DNA of 59,840 bases, taken from Nostoc sp. LEGE 06077 (GTDB taxonomy: Bacteria; Cyanobacteriota; Cyanobacteriia; Cyanobacteriales; Nostocaceae). The stretch spans positions 1 to 59,840 of the forward strand of contig NZ_JADEWI010000045.1 in assembly GCF_015207705.1 (NCBI RefSeq), given 5' to 3'. Below are positions 1-8,166 of this stretch, piece after piece (position 1 is the first letter of the stretch; every line of letters starts with the position of its first letter). A model generated the notes under the pieces. The model was not told the origin of the DNA, searched no databases, and worked only from the letters and a program-made list of their open reading frames with translations. Made by a program: the position numbers and the translations under genes.

Positions 1-68
1 TGTTTTCTCAGCCGCTCACGTAATTCCTCGGCTGACTCTTTTATTTTTACTTTGGTGACTCCTGCCAT
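1..68 (-). CDS. IS630-type transposase, N-terminal start only (runs off the window)
   Basis: The minus strand opens an ATG at 66-68 and reads 22 codons to the window edge, beginning MAGVTKVKIKESAEELRERL. This resembles the first residues of the helix-turn-helix region of cyanobacterial IS630-family transposases as I recall them; the catalytic DDE part lies outside the window. The open frame is too short for certainty. No terminal inverted repeat could be fixed upstream of the start. The neighbour upstream is an antitoxin gene that lacks a toxin, so the insertion may have removed the partner (inference). Confidence 0.45.
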   Translation of the reverse strand, partial: MAGVTKVKIKESAEELRERLRK

Positions 69-108
69 GAACGTCTGCTCATATTTCTGATTTAACTATT
101 TCTATCAT

Positions 109-139
109 GTTTTTCGTGAATTGGTATTAGACGAAAAAC
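109..139. repeat. Hairpin around a dispersed-repeat end
   Basis: A perfect 9-bp inverted repeat (GTTTTTCGT at 109-117, ACGAAAAAC at 131-139) encloses a 13-base loop containing GAATTGGTATTA, the same end sequence as the element at 495-614. It lies between the transposase start and the antitoxin stop and may be a repeat remnant or a terminator. Confidence 0.4.
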
Positions 140-211
140 TTAAGAGTAAAATTAAGACTCTACCCTTGCTCATATCCGAGAATAATTAGATGGAGCCTTG
201 ATACTTAAAAT

Positions 212-463
212 CTAAGAATCAAGCGCCTTACGTAATTTTCTTTCTATTTGTCCGATTAAAAATTTATTGTCTATTTTTGCTAACTCTGCAATAGAAACAT
301 CACCATGATCACGGGCTGCTTGCAACCACTGTTCATACTTTTTATCATGTTCTTCCAAAAGTTCTAAGGCTTCAACAATTATTTCCTCAATAGTATGATA
401 TCTACCACTATTGAGTTTCTCTTGAATAAAGATTTCGTGTTTCTGGTTGAATTTGGAGTTCAT
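212..463 (-). CDS. ParD-like antitoxin (CopG/RHH type), orphan
   Basis: An 83-residue protein starting at the ATG at 461-463; an in-frame TTG at 484 would add seven residues without reason. The first half (MNSKFNQKHEIFIQEKLNSG, then RYHTIEEIIVEALELLEE) matches the ribbon-helix-helix pattern of ParD antitoxins: an initial strand, then an amphipathic helix with the 'SGRY...EEVIxEALxLLEE' signature. Antitoxins of this family bind their operator and neutralise a ParE toxin encoded directly downstream. Here the downstream 200 bases contain no ORF and then a transposase start, so no partner toxin is present. Function as an antitoxin is inferred from the family. Confidence 0.7.
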   Translation of the reverse strand: MNSKFNQKHEIFIQEKLNSGRYHTIEEIIVEALELLEEHDKKYEQWLQAARDHGDVSIAELAKIDNKFLIGQIERKLRKALDS

Positions 464-494
464 TATTAATAGCTCAAATATCAATAACCTACTT

Positions 495-614
495 ATACCA
501 ATTCTGTATGAAGATGGACTGAATTAAAAAACGAACCACAAAGGGCGCAAAGAACACAAAGAAAGAGGAAAGAAGAGATAGAAGATTAAATAAAGTCTCA
601 CATAGAATTGGTAT
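495..614. repeat. MITE-like element with TACCAATTCT terminal inverted repeats
   Basis: Left end ATACCAATTCTGTATG (495-510) is mirrored by the right end, which reads AATACCAATTCTATGTG on the other strand (about 599-615). The interior is an A/G-rich run of AACACAAAG-like repeats often seen in cyanobacterial intergenic DNA. The element ends 4 bp from the stop codon of the GTPase gene and lies upstream of the antitoxin gene. Confidence 0.6.
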
Positions 615-617
615 TAC

Positions 618-2531
618 TCAAACTTGCTGCAAATAATAATCAAATCGCTGCCGCAGTTGTTCTACTACTAAATTCTGAGTCCAGTATTCCACAAGGGCAT
701 GACCAAATGCCCAAGCATTACGATCAGGTGTAGCAGAATTTTCTAACAATAATGGCCAGAGAGCAATTAAATCAAAGTTAATTTTATGGGCATCATCTGT
801 TTTTAATAATGAGAAAAGTTCATAAGCAATTTGCAGTTTACCAATTACAATCGGTAACTGTTCTACAGGAATTTGCTCTGCTAGTACATACGCCAAGGTG
901 GGCGAACCAGTTGACATAGTAGAAATAAATTGCAGCACAGGACTTTTTAGCAGTGAAGTTAACCCTTGGGTGGTCGCCATCTGGAAAGTATAGTGATCAA
1001 TAATTTTAGCGGCGGCGACGGTGCGCGAATCTAAGTCACGCAAAAACCGGGCGAGGCGCAATTGTTTGGCAGGGGCGATCGCTTCAATCAATCCCAAAGA
1101 TAAAATATCTATATTCCAATATGCGCGGTTAGTTTTGCGATCGCTTGTGACTACCGGGATAACTAAGTTAGAAAATTCCCCCAGCTTTTCAGCCCGATAT
1201 TGAGTAGCTTCGCGGATAGAAATTTCCTTGGGCTTTTCCCCCCATTCCCAATCATAAGGCGGTTGCCACTCGCGGATAGGACGCAATTTATCTACTTGGG
1301 TGACAACTGCGATCGCAGGCAAATCAGCAACTTCGGCTTTTATGTCTGCTAAAAAGTCCACATCCATCTGCAAAGCCGGATCAAGGGCGGGTGTCACCAG
1401 TAGTAATAAATCTGCGTTAGTTGCATAGTCTAGTACCAGTTGGCGTAGTTCCCCACGCTTCACTTGTTCATAACCAGGGGTATCCCAGAGGGTGAGAGTT
1501 TCGCCGCTGGGAGTTTCCCAATGATAATTTTGAATTTCGTCGGTACTGGGTAACACATCCACCACCGCCAAGTCGGCTTGAAATAAAGTGTTAATTAAAC
1601 TGCTTTTGCCTGCGCCTGTCCGCCCTACCAGTAAAATACTGATGGGTTTTTGCTCAACTTCCTCGACGGGTTCAGCTTGGGTGAGGATTTCGCGCAGAGT
1701 TTGGGTTTTTGTTTTGGGGATGGTTGGTGTGGAAATAGCTGCTGTTGTAGTTGATAGTGTCATACCTCCGTAAAGTGCGATCGCTTGTCGGCATAAGTTT
1801 TTTAAGGCTGCTTCGCGCAACAGTTGACCTAAATTCACCAACAATTGCTGATTGGCGCGGTTTGTATAACCCTTAGTCGCCCGGTTCGCCACTGCTGTCA
1901 CAGGATTTAATAACCATTGCGCCCAGTTCCATACTCGCAAAAGTTTACGGGCTGAAGGTTCTAGCTTGCGGTAGACTTCATAAGCTTGGTAAGCTTGCCC
2001 GACTGTCGCTTGATTTAAGGCAGGTGATAACCTCTGCATCCACTGATCTAAATCATCCACTGTTCCCCGGATGAGTCCGTAAGCTTGGGGGACGTAGATA
2101 TTGAGAAGGGGATACTGCACTTGGGGATGGTAGATATTTGCCACAGCCACCACCACATCTTGACAGCGTTGCCAAAAAGTTTGCCAATCTTCCCAAATTG
2201 GGCGATCGTTGATTGATGCTTCTAAGATTTTTTGCAATGCTGCTTCTGCTTGCTGGGTAGCATCACTTCCCCCCGTTGCCGTAGTTGTATCTATTGCCGT
2301 TTCTAGTTCTTCTTGAAATTCTGCTAACGCCGCTTCCACTTGCACAATCGCTGGTTGCGTCCATTTCACCAGCAACCACCGCCAGCCAACAAACGCCACA
2401 GTAAACACAGCCCAAATCCAGTTAATTCCCCAGACATTGATTTGTATGCCTGCGGCAACCAGTAAGAAAATGATAATAGCTGCGATCGGTGTTGCTAAAA
2501 TAATCAACTGCCACGGTTTTAAGCGCACCAT
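618..2531 (-). CDS. Membrane-anchored GTPase (Era/dynamin-like G domain)
   Basis: 637 residues from the ATG at 2529-2531, chosen because a hydrophobic N-terminus follows at once (two membrane segments, about residues 8-28 and 34-54). A long helical region follows to about residue 290. The G domain starts near residue 297 with the P-loop GRTGAGKSS (about 303-311), a DTPGYEQ G3 motif and a TQVDKLRP G4 motif, so GTP binding is expected. The C-terminal ~150 residues are helical without an obvious motif. Similar proteins are common in cyanobacteria as 'GTPase family protein'; their role is not established, but membrane-associated work is likely. The stop codon nearly touches the repeat at 495-614. 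Confidence 0.8.
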   Translation of the reverse strand: MVRLKPWQLIILATPIAAIIIFLLVAAGIQINVWGINWIWAVFTVAFVGWRWLLVKWTQPAIVQVEAALAEFQEELETAIDTTTATGGSDATQQAEAALQKILEASINDRPIWEDWQTFWQRCQDVVVAVANIYHPQVQYPLLNIYVPQAYGLIRGTVDDLDQWMQRLSPALNQATVGQAYQAYEVYRKLEPSARKLLRVWNWAQWLLNPVTAVANRATKGYTNRANQQLLVNLGQLLREAALKNLCRQAIALYGGMTLSTTTAAISTPTIPKTKTQTLREILTQAEPVEEVEQKPISILLVGRTGAGKSSLINTLFQADLAVVDVLPSTDEIQNYHWETPSGETLTLWDTPGYEQVKRGELRQLVLDYATNADLLLLVTPALDPALQMDVDFLADIKAEVADLPAIAVVTQVDKLRPIREWQPPYDWEWGEKPKEISIREATQYRAEKLGEFSNLVIPVVTSDRKTNRAYWNIDILSLGLIEAIAPAKQLRLARFLRDLDSRTVAAAKIIDHYTFQMATTQGLTSLLKSPVLQFISTMSTGSPTLAYVLAEQIPVEQLPIVIGKLQIAYELFSLLKTDDAHKINFDLIALWPLLLENSATPDRNAWAFGHALVEYWTQNLVVEQLRQRFDYYLQQV

Positions 2532-2709
2532 TCCCCCATACCTGCCTTGATACAACTTCTGATAATGCTATTGTGAGTCTAATATTCCTGTTGTGGATAC
2601 TAACTGTTGGTGTAATATCCATGCTCTTTTGGAAAGAAATTTTCAGTAAGGGGTTGAATAATATCTATATATAAAGTGCTGTATTCAGCAGAGAAATAAC
2701 ATAAATGTT

Positions 2710-3102
2710 ATGAAATTTCTATTGAAAAAATCTAAAAGATTCAGTGAGATTTTACAGCGTTCTGGCATAAGTAATGAAGAGTTTGTTCATAATATAAAAT
2801 TATCCAGCGAATTAGCTATAAAAACAGTGAATTGTGTCCGCAAAGAATTAGGCAAATCTTTTCAAGTGCCTGCTGAGAAGTTATATCCAGATGATAAATT
2901 TCTAGATATCATATCCCTCTCCTGCTGGGAATGGGACATGATAGAGCTTGTATTAGCTCTTGAAGCAACTCTTAAAATAGATATTGATGAAGAGCAAGTG
3001 CCTAACTGGACTTCTAAAAGTATAACTCTAGGTCAATGGATTGTAGAGTTTTTATGCCGCAACTTTCCCGAATATAATAACCTTAAAAATCGAGAAGTAT
3101 GA
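2710..3102 (+). CDS. Acyl-carrier-protein-like protein lacking the carrier serine
   Basis: 130 residues. From about residue 55 it follows the ACP helix pattern: PDDKFLDI, then a helix WEWDMIELVLALEATLKIDI, then EEQVPNW and a last helix TLGQWIVEFL. In true carrier proteins the second helix begins with DSLD, the serine carrying phosphopantetheine; here that position reads CWEWD, so no attachable serine is seen. The N-terminal ~50 basic residues are not part of the ACP fold. The stop overlaps the next start by 4 bp (ATGA), which implies translational coupling with the 3099 gene. The function is unknown; ACP similarity is pattern-based. Confidence 0.6.
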   Translation: MKFLLKKSKRFSEILQRSGISNEEFVHNIKLSSELAIKTVNCVRKELGKSFQVPAEKLYPDDKFLDIISLSCWEWDMIELVLALEATLKIDIDEEQVPNWTSKSITLGQWIVEFLCRNFPEYNNLKNREV

Positions 3103-3335
3103 CAAACTCGACACGAAAAATAAATCCCCCGACTAGACCTCAAAAGTTGCCTTTTTTAGAGTCCATTTGTTGGAAGACAGTAGATGTTTATAAATTTACG
3201 CCTGAGCAAATGCTGAGTAGCTATGAACGAGGTTGGCATTATCGCCAGATGTTTAATAATTTAGCAGGCGAAGAACTAAATTTTGTCAAAGAACTTGCCA
3301 GATATTATGATTCTTGGTTACAAGTCGATTTGTAA
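3099..3335 (+). CDS. Small unknown protein coupled to the ACP-like gene
   Basis: 78 residues with no family I recognise. It is proline-rich and basic at the N-terminus and has a helical C-terminal half rich in aromatic residues (ERGWHYRQM, ARYYDSWLQ). There is no signal peptide, membrane segment or metal motif. The ATG overlaps the stop of the upstream gene (ATGA), so the two are almost certainly co-translated. A regulatory or adaptor partner of the ACP-like protein is a reasonable guess, but nothing in the sequence demonstrates it. Confidence 0.6.
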   Translation: MTNSTRKINPPTRPQKLPFLESICWKTVDVYKFTPEQMLSSYERGWHYRQMFNNLAGEELNFVKELARYYDSWLQVDL

Positions 3336-3445
3336 GCTTGAGATTGAAACAGAATAATTAAGTTTAGTAAACAAAATTCGGTAATTGCCTATTTTGTTGC
3401 TGTATTATTTCTGGTTTGTCAACCAGTTGTGTGAGAATAAAAGTT

Positions 3446-4300
3446 ATGGTAAAGAGTAGGCGATCGCTATTCATCATCTCAATCACAATTATCAGTATCA
3501 TCACACTGCTAACTTTTACCAGTCCTCCAAGTATCTCTGCAACACCATCAGTAAATCAACACCCTTCAATGATTGCTCAAAAGGTGAATCTTGGTAGCTA
3601 TTTCAACGAATTAGGGATTGAAGGGTCAATTATAATTTACGACCAAAACAATCAGAAGTTTTACGAACATAACGCCTCTCGCAATTCCACAGCCTTTCTT
3701 CCTGCTTCGACTTTCAAAATTGTCAACTCTCTCATTGCATTAGAAACTGGAGTCATTAAAGATGAAGTGGCTATTTTGACTTGGGATGGAATTGTGCGGG
3801 AATTTCCGACATGGAACCGAGATACTAATATGCGCCAAGCATACAAAGACTCAACTGTGTGGTTCTATCAAGTCTTAGCACGACGAATTGGCCATGAAAG
3901 AATGCAGCAATTTATCAATCAAGTCGGTTACGGAAACCGTCAAGTTGGTACACCAGAACAAATAGATAAATTTTGGCTATCTGGCCCTTTACAAATTACC
4001 CCCAAACAACAAATTGAGTTTCTCCAACGGCTGTATAGCCGAGAATTACCTTTATCTCAACGCACATTCGATTTAGTGCAAGATATTATGATATTTGAGA
4101 AAACACCTAATTATATACTCAGAGCCAAGACAGGTTGGGCAACTAGTGTAAAACCTAACATCGGCTGGTTTGTCGGATATTTAGAACAAAACAATAACGT
4201 TTATTTTTTCGCCACTAATATCTATATGAAAGATGCTACGGATGCTCCTAAACGAATTGAAGTAACTCGGCGTAGTTTCAAAGCTTTAGGATTACTCTAA
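3446..4300 (+). CDS. Class D (OXA-type) beta-lactamase / penicillin-recognising hydrolase
   Basis: 284 residues from the ATG at 3446, preferred over the TTG at 3416 because a signal peptide follows directly (basic MVKSRR, hydrophobic core to about residue 25). All class D landmarks are visible: active-site STFK (S88, K91), S-T-V (136-138), YGN (162-164), a conserved FWLSGPL segment and KTG (228-230). The enzyme should form an acyl-serine with beta-lactams in the periplasm, with K91 carbamylated in the OXA mechanism (family knowledge). A penicillin-binding or signalling role rather than resistance is possible. It stands alone, with a small membrane protein downstream and no integron or IS nearby, so it is probably native. 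Confidence 0.85.
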   Translation: MVKSRRSLFIISITIISIITLLTFTSPPSISATPSVNQHPSMIAQKVNLGSYFNELGIEGSIIIYDQNNQKFYEHNASRNSTAFLPASTFKIVNSLIALETGVIKDEVAILTWDGIVREFPTWNRDTNMRQAYKDSTVWFYQVLARRIGHERMQQFINQVGYGNRQVGTPEQIDKFWLSGPLQITPKQQIEFLQRLYSRELPLSQRTFDLVQDIMIFEKTPNYILRAKTGWATSVKPNIGWFVGYLEQNNNVYFFATNIYMKDATDAPKRIEVTRRSFKALGLL

Positions 4301-4389
4301 AATTGCCTACTCTACATAAATCCAAAATTTAGCCTCGGTTAATTTTTATGTTTTAACTTCTAACTATTGGATTCTTCTTTATAGTAGGC

Positions 4390-4737
4390 TTGATTGTTGT
4401 CGAAACAATACAAAAATTACATCCGGCTAATCCCATAATCAATCCGATTTGGGAAGCAATTTGTCTAGGAATTACTAGTATATTTTGGGTTTTTCTGCAA
4501 AGCTGGCTTTTTCGTGGAGCAAAAATTAATTTAGGCTGGTTGCTTTTTTTGGCTATTTTTGGTTCTGTCTTGGCGATGACATTATCTCTAATATTTTGGT
4601 ATTTTCAAGATTCAACTGGTAAGAGTAAGTACACTCTTCGTAATGCTCATATACTAATAGGAGTGTATCGATTTGTACTCTACAGTATTAGCATTATCTT
4701 TGGAGTATTTTTATTCCAAATTACAAGCTCAAATTAA
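4390..4737 (+). CDS. Small integral membrane protein, unknown
   Basis: 115 residues read from a TTG at 4390; no good ATG or Shine-Dalgarno is visible, so the start is uncertain. Three hydrophobic helices are apparent (about residues 22-42, 50-70 and 90-110), separated by short polar loops including DSTGKSKYTLRN. No family was recognised. It follows the beta-lactamase gene on the same strand after about 90 bp, so co-transcription is possible. Confidence 0.5.
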   Translation: MIVVETIQKLHPANPIINPIWEAICLGITSIFWVFLQSWLFRGAKINLGWLLFLAIFGSVLAMTLSLIFWYFQDSTGKSKYTLRNAHILIGVYRFVLYSISIIFGVFLFQITSSN

Positions 4738-5029
4738 AGTCTAGTAAATATCAACGAACTATCATTTTTTATCGGCATTTATCTATTCATTTTCAAAAAA
4801 ATATTTTTGTCTAATCCTTATACGAACTTGTTTTTAGCTAAAAATAGGCATCAATAATTAAATTATGTTTAATATTTTTTGGTAAAAAAAGTAGCATTTT
4901 GCCATTTAATTTCATAGTAATTATTAGCAAGGATAGTAAATTTACTGCTTAAAACCTGAGAGCTAAGGTTTTGACAGTTAATGCTGTCAAAAATATAGAA
5001 TTTTAACTTTATTTGAGGAGAAAATACTT
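4738..5029. other. AT-rich leader region of the subtilase gene
   Basis: About 290 bp with no gene. It is very AT-rich and carries the hairpin at 4969-4992 and a clear ribosome binding site, GAGGAG at 5015-5020, ten bases before the ATG. Confidence 0.6.
4969..4992 (+). promoter_or_regulatory. Hairpin in the 5' leader of the subtilase gene
   Basis: A perfect 9-bp stem (TTTTGACAG / CTGTCAAAA) with loop TTAATG lies 37 bp before the subtilase ATG. With the following A/T run it could be a leader attenuator, an mRNA 5' stabiliser or an operator palindrome; the sequence alone does not decide. Confidence 0.45.
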
Positions 5030-6493
5030 ATGCCCATTAATGATACTAGTAAAGCATTACTTTCTCATAACGGGCTAAATTCTCAATTGTTCTCCTCAGC
5101 GGATACTTTTCATACGGAAAATGAATCTAGTTCCTACCTTAGTAGCAGCAGTTATTCCCAAACTACCAATGCAAAAACAACTGCAACAACTACCAAAAAC
5201 TATAGTTCCACTACTGGATATGGGTTAGTAAATGGTGCTGCTGCTGTAGCTAAAGCTGCGGGTAAAAGTACCTTTACAGATGTTCCCAATTCAGGGGGTA
5301 ATAACTGGGGAGCCGACCTTGTGAATGCCCCAGAAGCTTGGAATAAGGGATATACAGGTAAGGGTGTGGTTGTAGCTGTGATAGATACTGGGGTTGATTA
5401 TAACCACGAGGATCTAAAAAATAATATTTGGACTAATACTAAAGAAATTGCTGGTAATGGCGTTGATGATGATGGCAATGGTTATGTTGATGATGTCCGG
5501 GGTTGGAATTTTGTCAATAACAACAACAACACCTTAGACCAAAATGGTCACGGTACTCATGTTTCTGGAACTATTGCGGGAGAGAAAAATAATTATGGCG
5601 TAACTGGCATTGCTTATGATGCCAAAATTATGCCGGTGAAAGTGTTAAATGATTCTGGTTCTGGTTCGTATAGTGCGATCGCTAATGGTATCTATTATGC
5701 AGCGAATAATGGTGCTAATGTAATTAACCTCAGCTTGGGGGGTAGTTTCTCTAACAAGACGCTGCAAAATGCCATTGAGTACGCCAATAGTAAAGGTGTA
5801 GTCGTTGTGATGGCTGCTGGTAATGATGGGGGTTCGCAACCAAATTACCCGGCTCGTTATGCCAAAAATACAGGAATTGCTGTGGGTGCGGTAGATAGAA
5901 ACAATAGCTTGGCTAATTTTTCTAATCGGTCAGGGACAAGTCAACTTGCTTATGTGACAGCCCCAGGAGTCGATGTCTATTCTACAGTGCCGAATAATCA
6001 GTATGCTACTTACAGCGGTACATCTATGGCAACTCCTCATGTCGCTGGTGTAGTTGCTTTGATGTTGAGTGCTAACCGTAACTTAACTCCGGCTCAAGTG
6101 AGTCAAATCATTACAGAAACAGCCGGAAGTAATACACAAAATTCGACTTCTAGCATTAGTACTAGTACAATTAATACTAGCTCTATAGTCAAGCAAATTA
6201 CATCATCAACTATTAATTTCAGCGTTGATCATGGCTCTGTATCTGATATCAGCGCCCCGGCTAAACTTACCAACAACACCACTGCCACTAACTCTTCAAC
6301 TCAGTTGCAGTTCCACTACTACAACAACAACAGTATAAGTATTAATAGTTACAACAGTACAGATGAAGAGACTCCAAGCGATAGCCCAAATAATGGCAAT
6401 AATGGTAATTTGGGTAAATTCTTAGAACGGCTAGATCAAGTTCAAAAGCAACTAGACGAGTACCGTAGATTTTTGGGCTTATCTAATGGCTAA
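5030..6493 (+). CDS. Subtilisin-like serine protease (peptidase S8)
   Basis: 487 residues with a strong GAGGAG site upstream. The catalytic domain spans about residues 92-365 with the triad D119 (VIDTGVD), H174 (GHGTHVSG) and S332 (GTSMATPHVAG), and oxyanion N265 (AAGND). An acidic loop, DDDGNGYVDD (147-156), is a likely calcium site. The first ~85 residues are Ser/Thr-rich with no canonical signal peptide; the last ~110 are low-complexity Ser/Asn/Thr ending in a short helical tail. It probably degrades proteins outside the cytoplasm, but the export route is unclear. Calcium-dependent S8 proteases are well known in heterocystous cyanobacteria; I do not assign this to a named one. Confidence 0.9.
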   Translation: MPINDTSKALLSHNGLNSQLFSSADTFHTENESSSYLSSSSYSQTTNAKTTATTTKNYSSTTGYGLVNGAAAVAKAAGKSTFTDVPNSGGNNWGADLVNAPEAWNKGYTGKGVVVAVIDTGVDYNHEDLKNNIWTNTKEIAGNGVDDDGNGYVDDVRGWNFVNNNNNTLDQNGHGTHVSGTIAGEKNNYGVTGIAYDAKIMPVKVLNDSGSGSYSAIANGIYYAANNGANVINLSLGGSFSNKTLQNAIEYANSKGVVVVMAAGNDGGSQPNYPARYAKNTGIAVGAVDRNNSLANFSNRSGTSQLAYVTAPGVDVYSTVPNNQYATYSGTSMATPHVAGVVALMLSANRNLTPAQVSQIITETAGSNTQNSTSSISTSTINTSSIVKQITSSTINFSVDHGSVSDISAPAKLTNNTTATNSSTQLQFHYYNNNSISINSYNSTDEETPSDSPNNGNNGNLGKFLERLDQVQKQLDEYRRFLGLSNG

Positions 6494-6516
6494 ATTTAGA
6501 AAATATAGCTTTATTT

Positions 6517-6554
6517 AAAAAGTAATTGAGAAGAATTTTCTCAGTTACTTTTTT
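6517..6554 (+). terminator. Intrinsic terminator of the subtilase gene
   Basis: AAAAAGTAATTGAGAA pairs with TTCTCAGTTACTTTTTT (one G-U pair), followed by further T residues. It sits 24 bp after the subtilase stop codon. Confidence 0.8.
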
Positions 6555-6799
6555 GTTATCTCCAGGGGCTGAGGTGTATTTTCATCCAGAATTAGTATTT
6601 AACAGACCTGCTAGATATGAAATGATTTTTAGATTTATATTGATAAAAAAATAAACACGCACAACAAAGATTTGGGTTTATTTACAGATGAATTTTTATA
6701 TATAAACTTTTGGGATCTGAGAATATTCAGGTTATGGATATTCTCTTCTGATTTACTATATTTCTGGAAAGTTGGATAAATTAAAATATTGTAGAACTG

Positions 6800-7497
6800 T
6801 TACCTGTTGAGTAAAAAATTACTGAATAGCGGTGTGTCGTTAGACTGCACAGGACGCATCCGTAAACCTGTTTCAATCAGTGCAAAGGCTGTTCTAGGTG
6901 AATGTATTGTTGTCGCGTGAGCATCATCTTGAAAATGCGCGATCGCATCTGCCAAATTCACGCGTTCACAAAACAACTCATCTAATCGACCCACTCGATC
7001 AAATGCAGATAAGGCATAGGCTGCAACCATGTAACTAGAACCATAGGTACTTTCTAAATAACGCTGAGAACTGGGGTTTTGGGCTGCACTATCCAATAAG
7101 ATTGACCAAACACGGGGATCAATTAAATCTGTTTGTTCTAACTGACAAGCTAAATGAATCAGGTAAGTACAGCGTAAATAATCATCAACTTTAGAGCCAT
7201 CTGTTGATTGCAGATACCCTGTCAGACATTCCTGAAAGAGCGCCACTACATCAGGCACATAAACTTTTGAGATGCTGATGAACATCATCTCGATAGGTTT
7301 CAATTTGACCAAGCTTGACTAAACTTTCTGTTAACAAAGCACTAGCACGGGCATATTGCCAGGGTTCCGTTGGTAGCTGCTGAATGGCTGTGGCAAATTG
7401 ATTATGGGCATACTGCTGTTGAGAATTGCGATCGCTTAATAATCCCGCAGCACAAATGGCGACAATACCCTGAAGTAAATGATGGGTGATGCTGAAA
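6800..7497 (-). pseudogene. Frameshifted and 5'-truncated unknown helical protein
   Basis: Two minus-strand frames read as one degraded gene. The upstream frame runs from about 7497 through ICAAGLLSDRNSQQQYAHNQ and LLTESLVKLGQIETYRDDVH to a stop at 7251. The downstream frame continues with KVYVPDVVALFQECLTGYL to the stop at 6800. The switch lies between 7251 and 7310 and needs a one-base indel. The protein is helical and repeat-like (perhaps TPR-type); I do not recognise the family. Its 5' end is cut where the XdhC fragment begins on the other strand, so a deletion or inversion has joined two unrelated gene remnants. Confidence 0.6.
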
Positions 7498-7788
7498 ACT
7501 TTGTTACCTGCTTCAGTCCGCTATATCGGTATTTTGGGGACAAAAAGCCGGACTCAACAATTGTTACAAGACCTGGAATTTGAGGGATTGATCTCAACTC
7601 CGGCACAACTGCAACGGTTGTTTGCACCGGTAGGACTGGATATTGGTGCAGATTCACAAGAAGCGATCGCACTTGCTATCGTAGCGGAAATTCAAGCAAT
7701 TTTAGCCAAACGCTCAGGTGGTTTACTAAAAAACCGTGTAGGTGCAATTCATGACGAGGAAATATCATCATGTCTAGTATCGGTCTAA
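7486..7788 (+). pseudogene. XdhC/CoxF-family C-terminal fragment
   Basis: About 100 residues match only the C-terminal Rossmann part of XdhC-like proteins: VRYIGILGTKSRTQQLL, then PVGLDIGADSQEAIALAIVA and EIQAI. XdhC proteins help to insert the molybdenum cofactor into xanthine-dehydrogenase-type enzymes; full proteins are far longer and carry an N-terminal domain that is absent here. Upstream DNA instead encodes the tail-to-head unknown remnant on the minus strand, so the 5' half was lost. The frame could still start at the GTG at 7486, but no ribosome site is visible and no molybdenum enzyme gene is in the window. Most likely a dead remnant. Confidence 0.75.
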
Positions 7789-8166
7789 TTATCCTAAAAA
7801 AGGAGTCAGAAGACAGTATTCAGAATACTCTACCCATCAAGAGATAGAGTTTTAATTAGGAAGAATATTTAATGCTAGTTTCGCCCACAAGGGCTAAGGT
7901 TTTTAACTAAGTGGAAAGTTACTGATGTTGATTAAACAAGACTTACGCACAAAGATGAGCTATCGAGATTGGGAGTAAAGGTTTTGTCTGACTCAAACCC
8001 TTGATTTTTCGTATTATTGGGTCAGATGAGCAACTGGTTCACCCGATTGGGTGAATGCGATCGCCCCGTCAAGAATTAACCTGAAATAAGGCTATATTTT
8101 GCTTGTGTTAGCACTCATGTTTACAGCAGCAAAATTGTCGCCATAGTTACCATCTCTTGAAGAATC
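7789..8166. other. Intergenic region before the first kinase
   Basis: About 380 bp without an ORF. It contains one HIP1 site and an AGACTTACGCACAAA sequence (near 7949) like the end of the repeat at 40350-40463, without a matching second end. No clear promoter was identified. Confidence 0.4.

Noticed and set aside
7436-7672. 78-codon minus-strand ORF across the XdhC fragment
   Set aside because: It is antisense to a clear XdhC match and runs across the rearrangement junction.
8108-8116. TTAGCACTC, resembling the left half of a CIRCE operator before the first kinase
   Set aside because: The complementary GAGTGCTAA half is absent at the required 9-bp spacing, and no chaperone gene follows.
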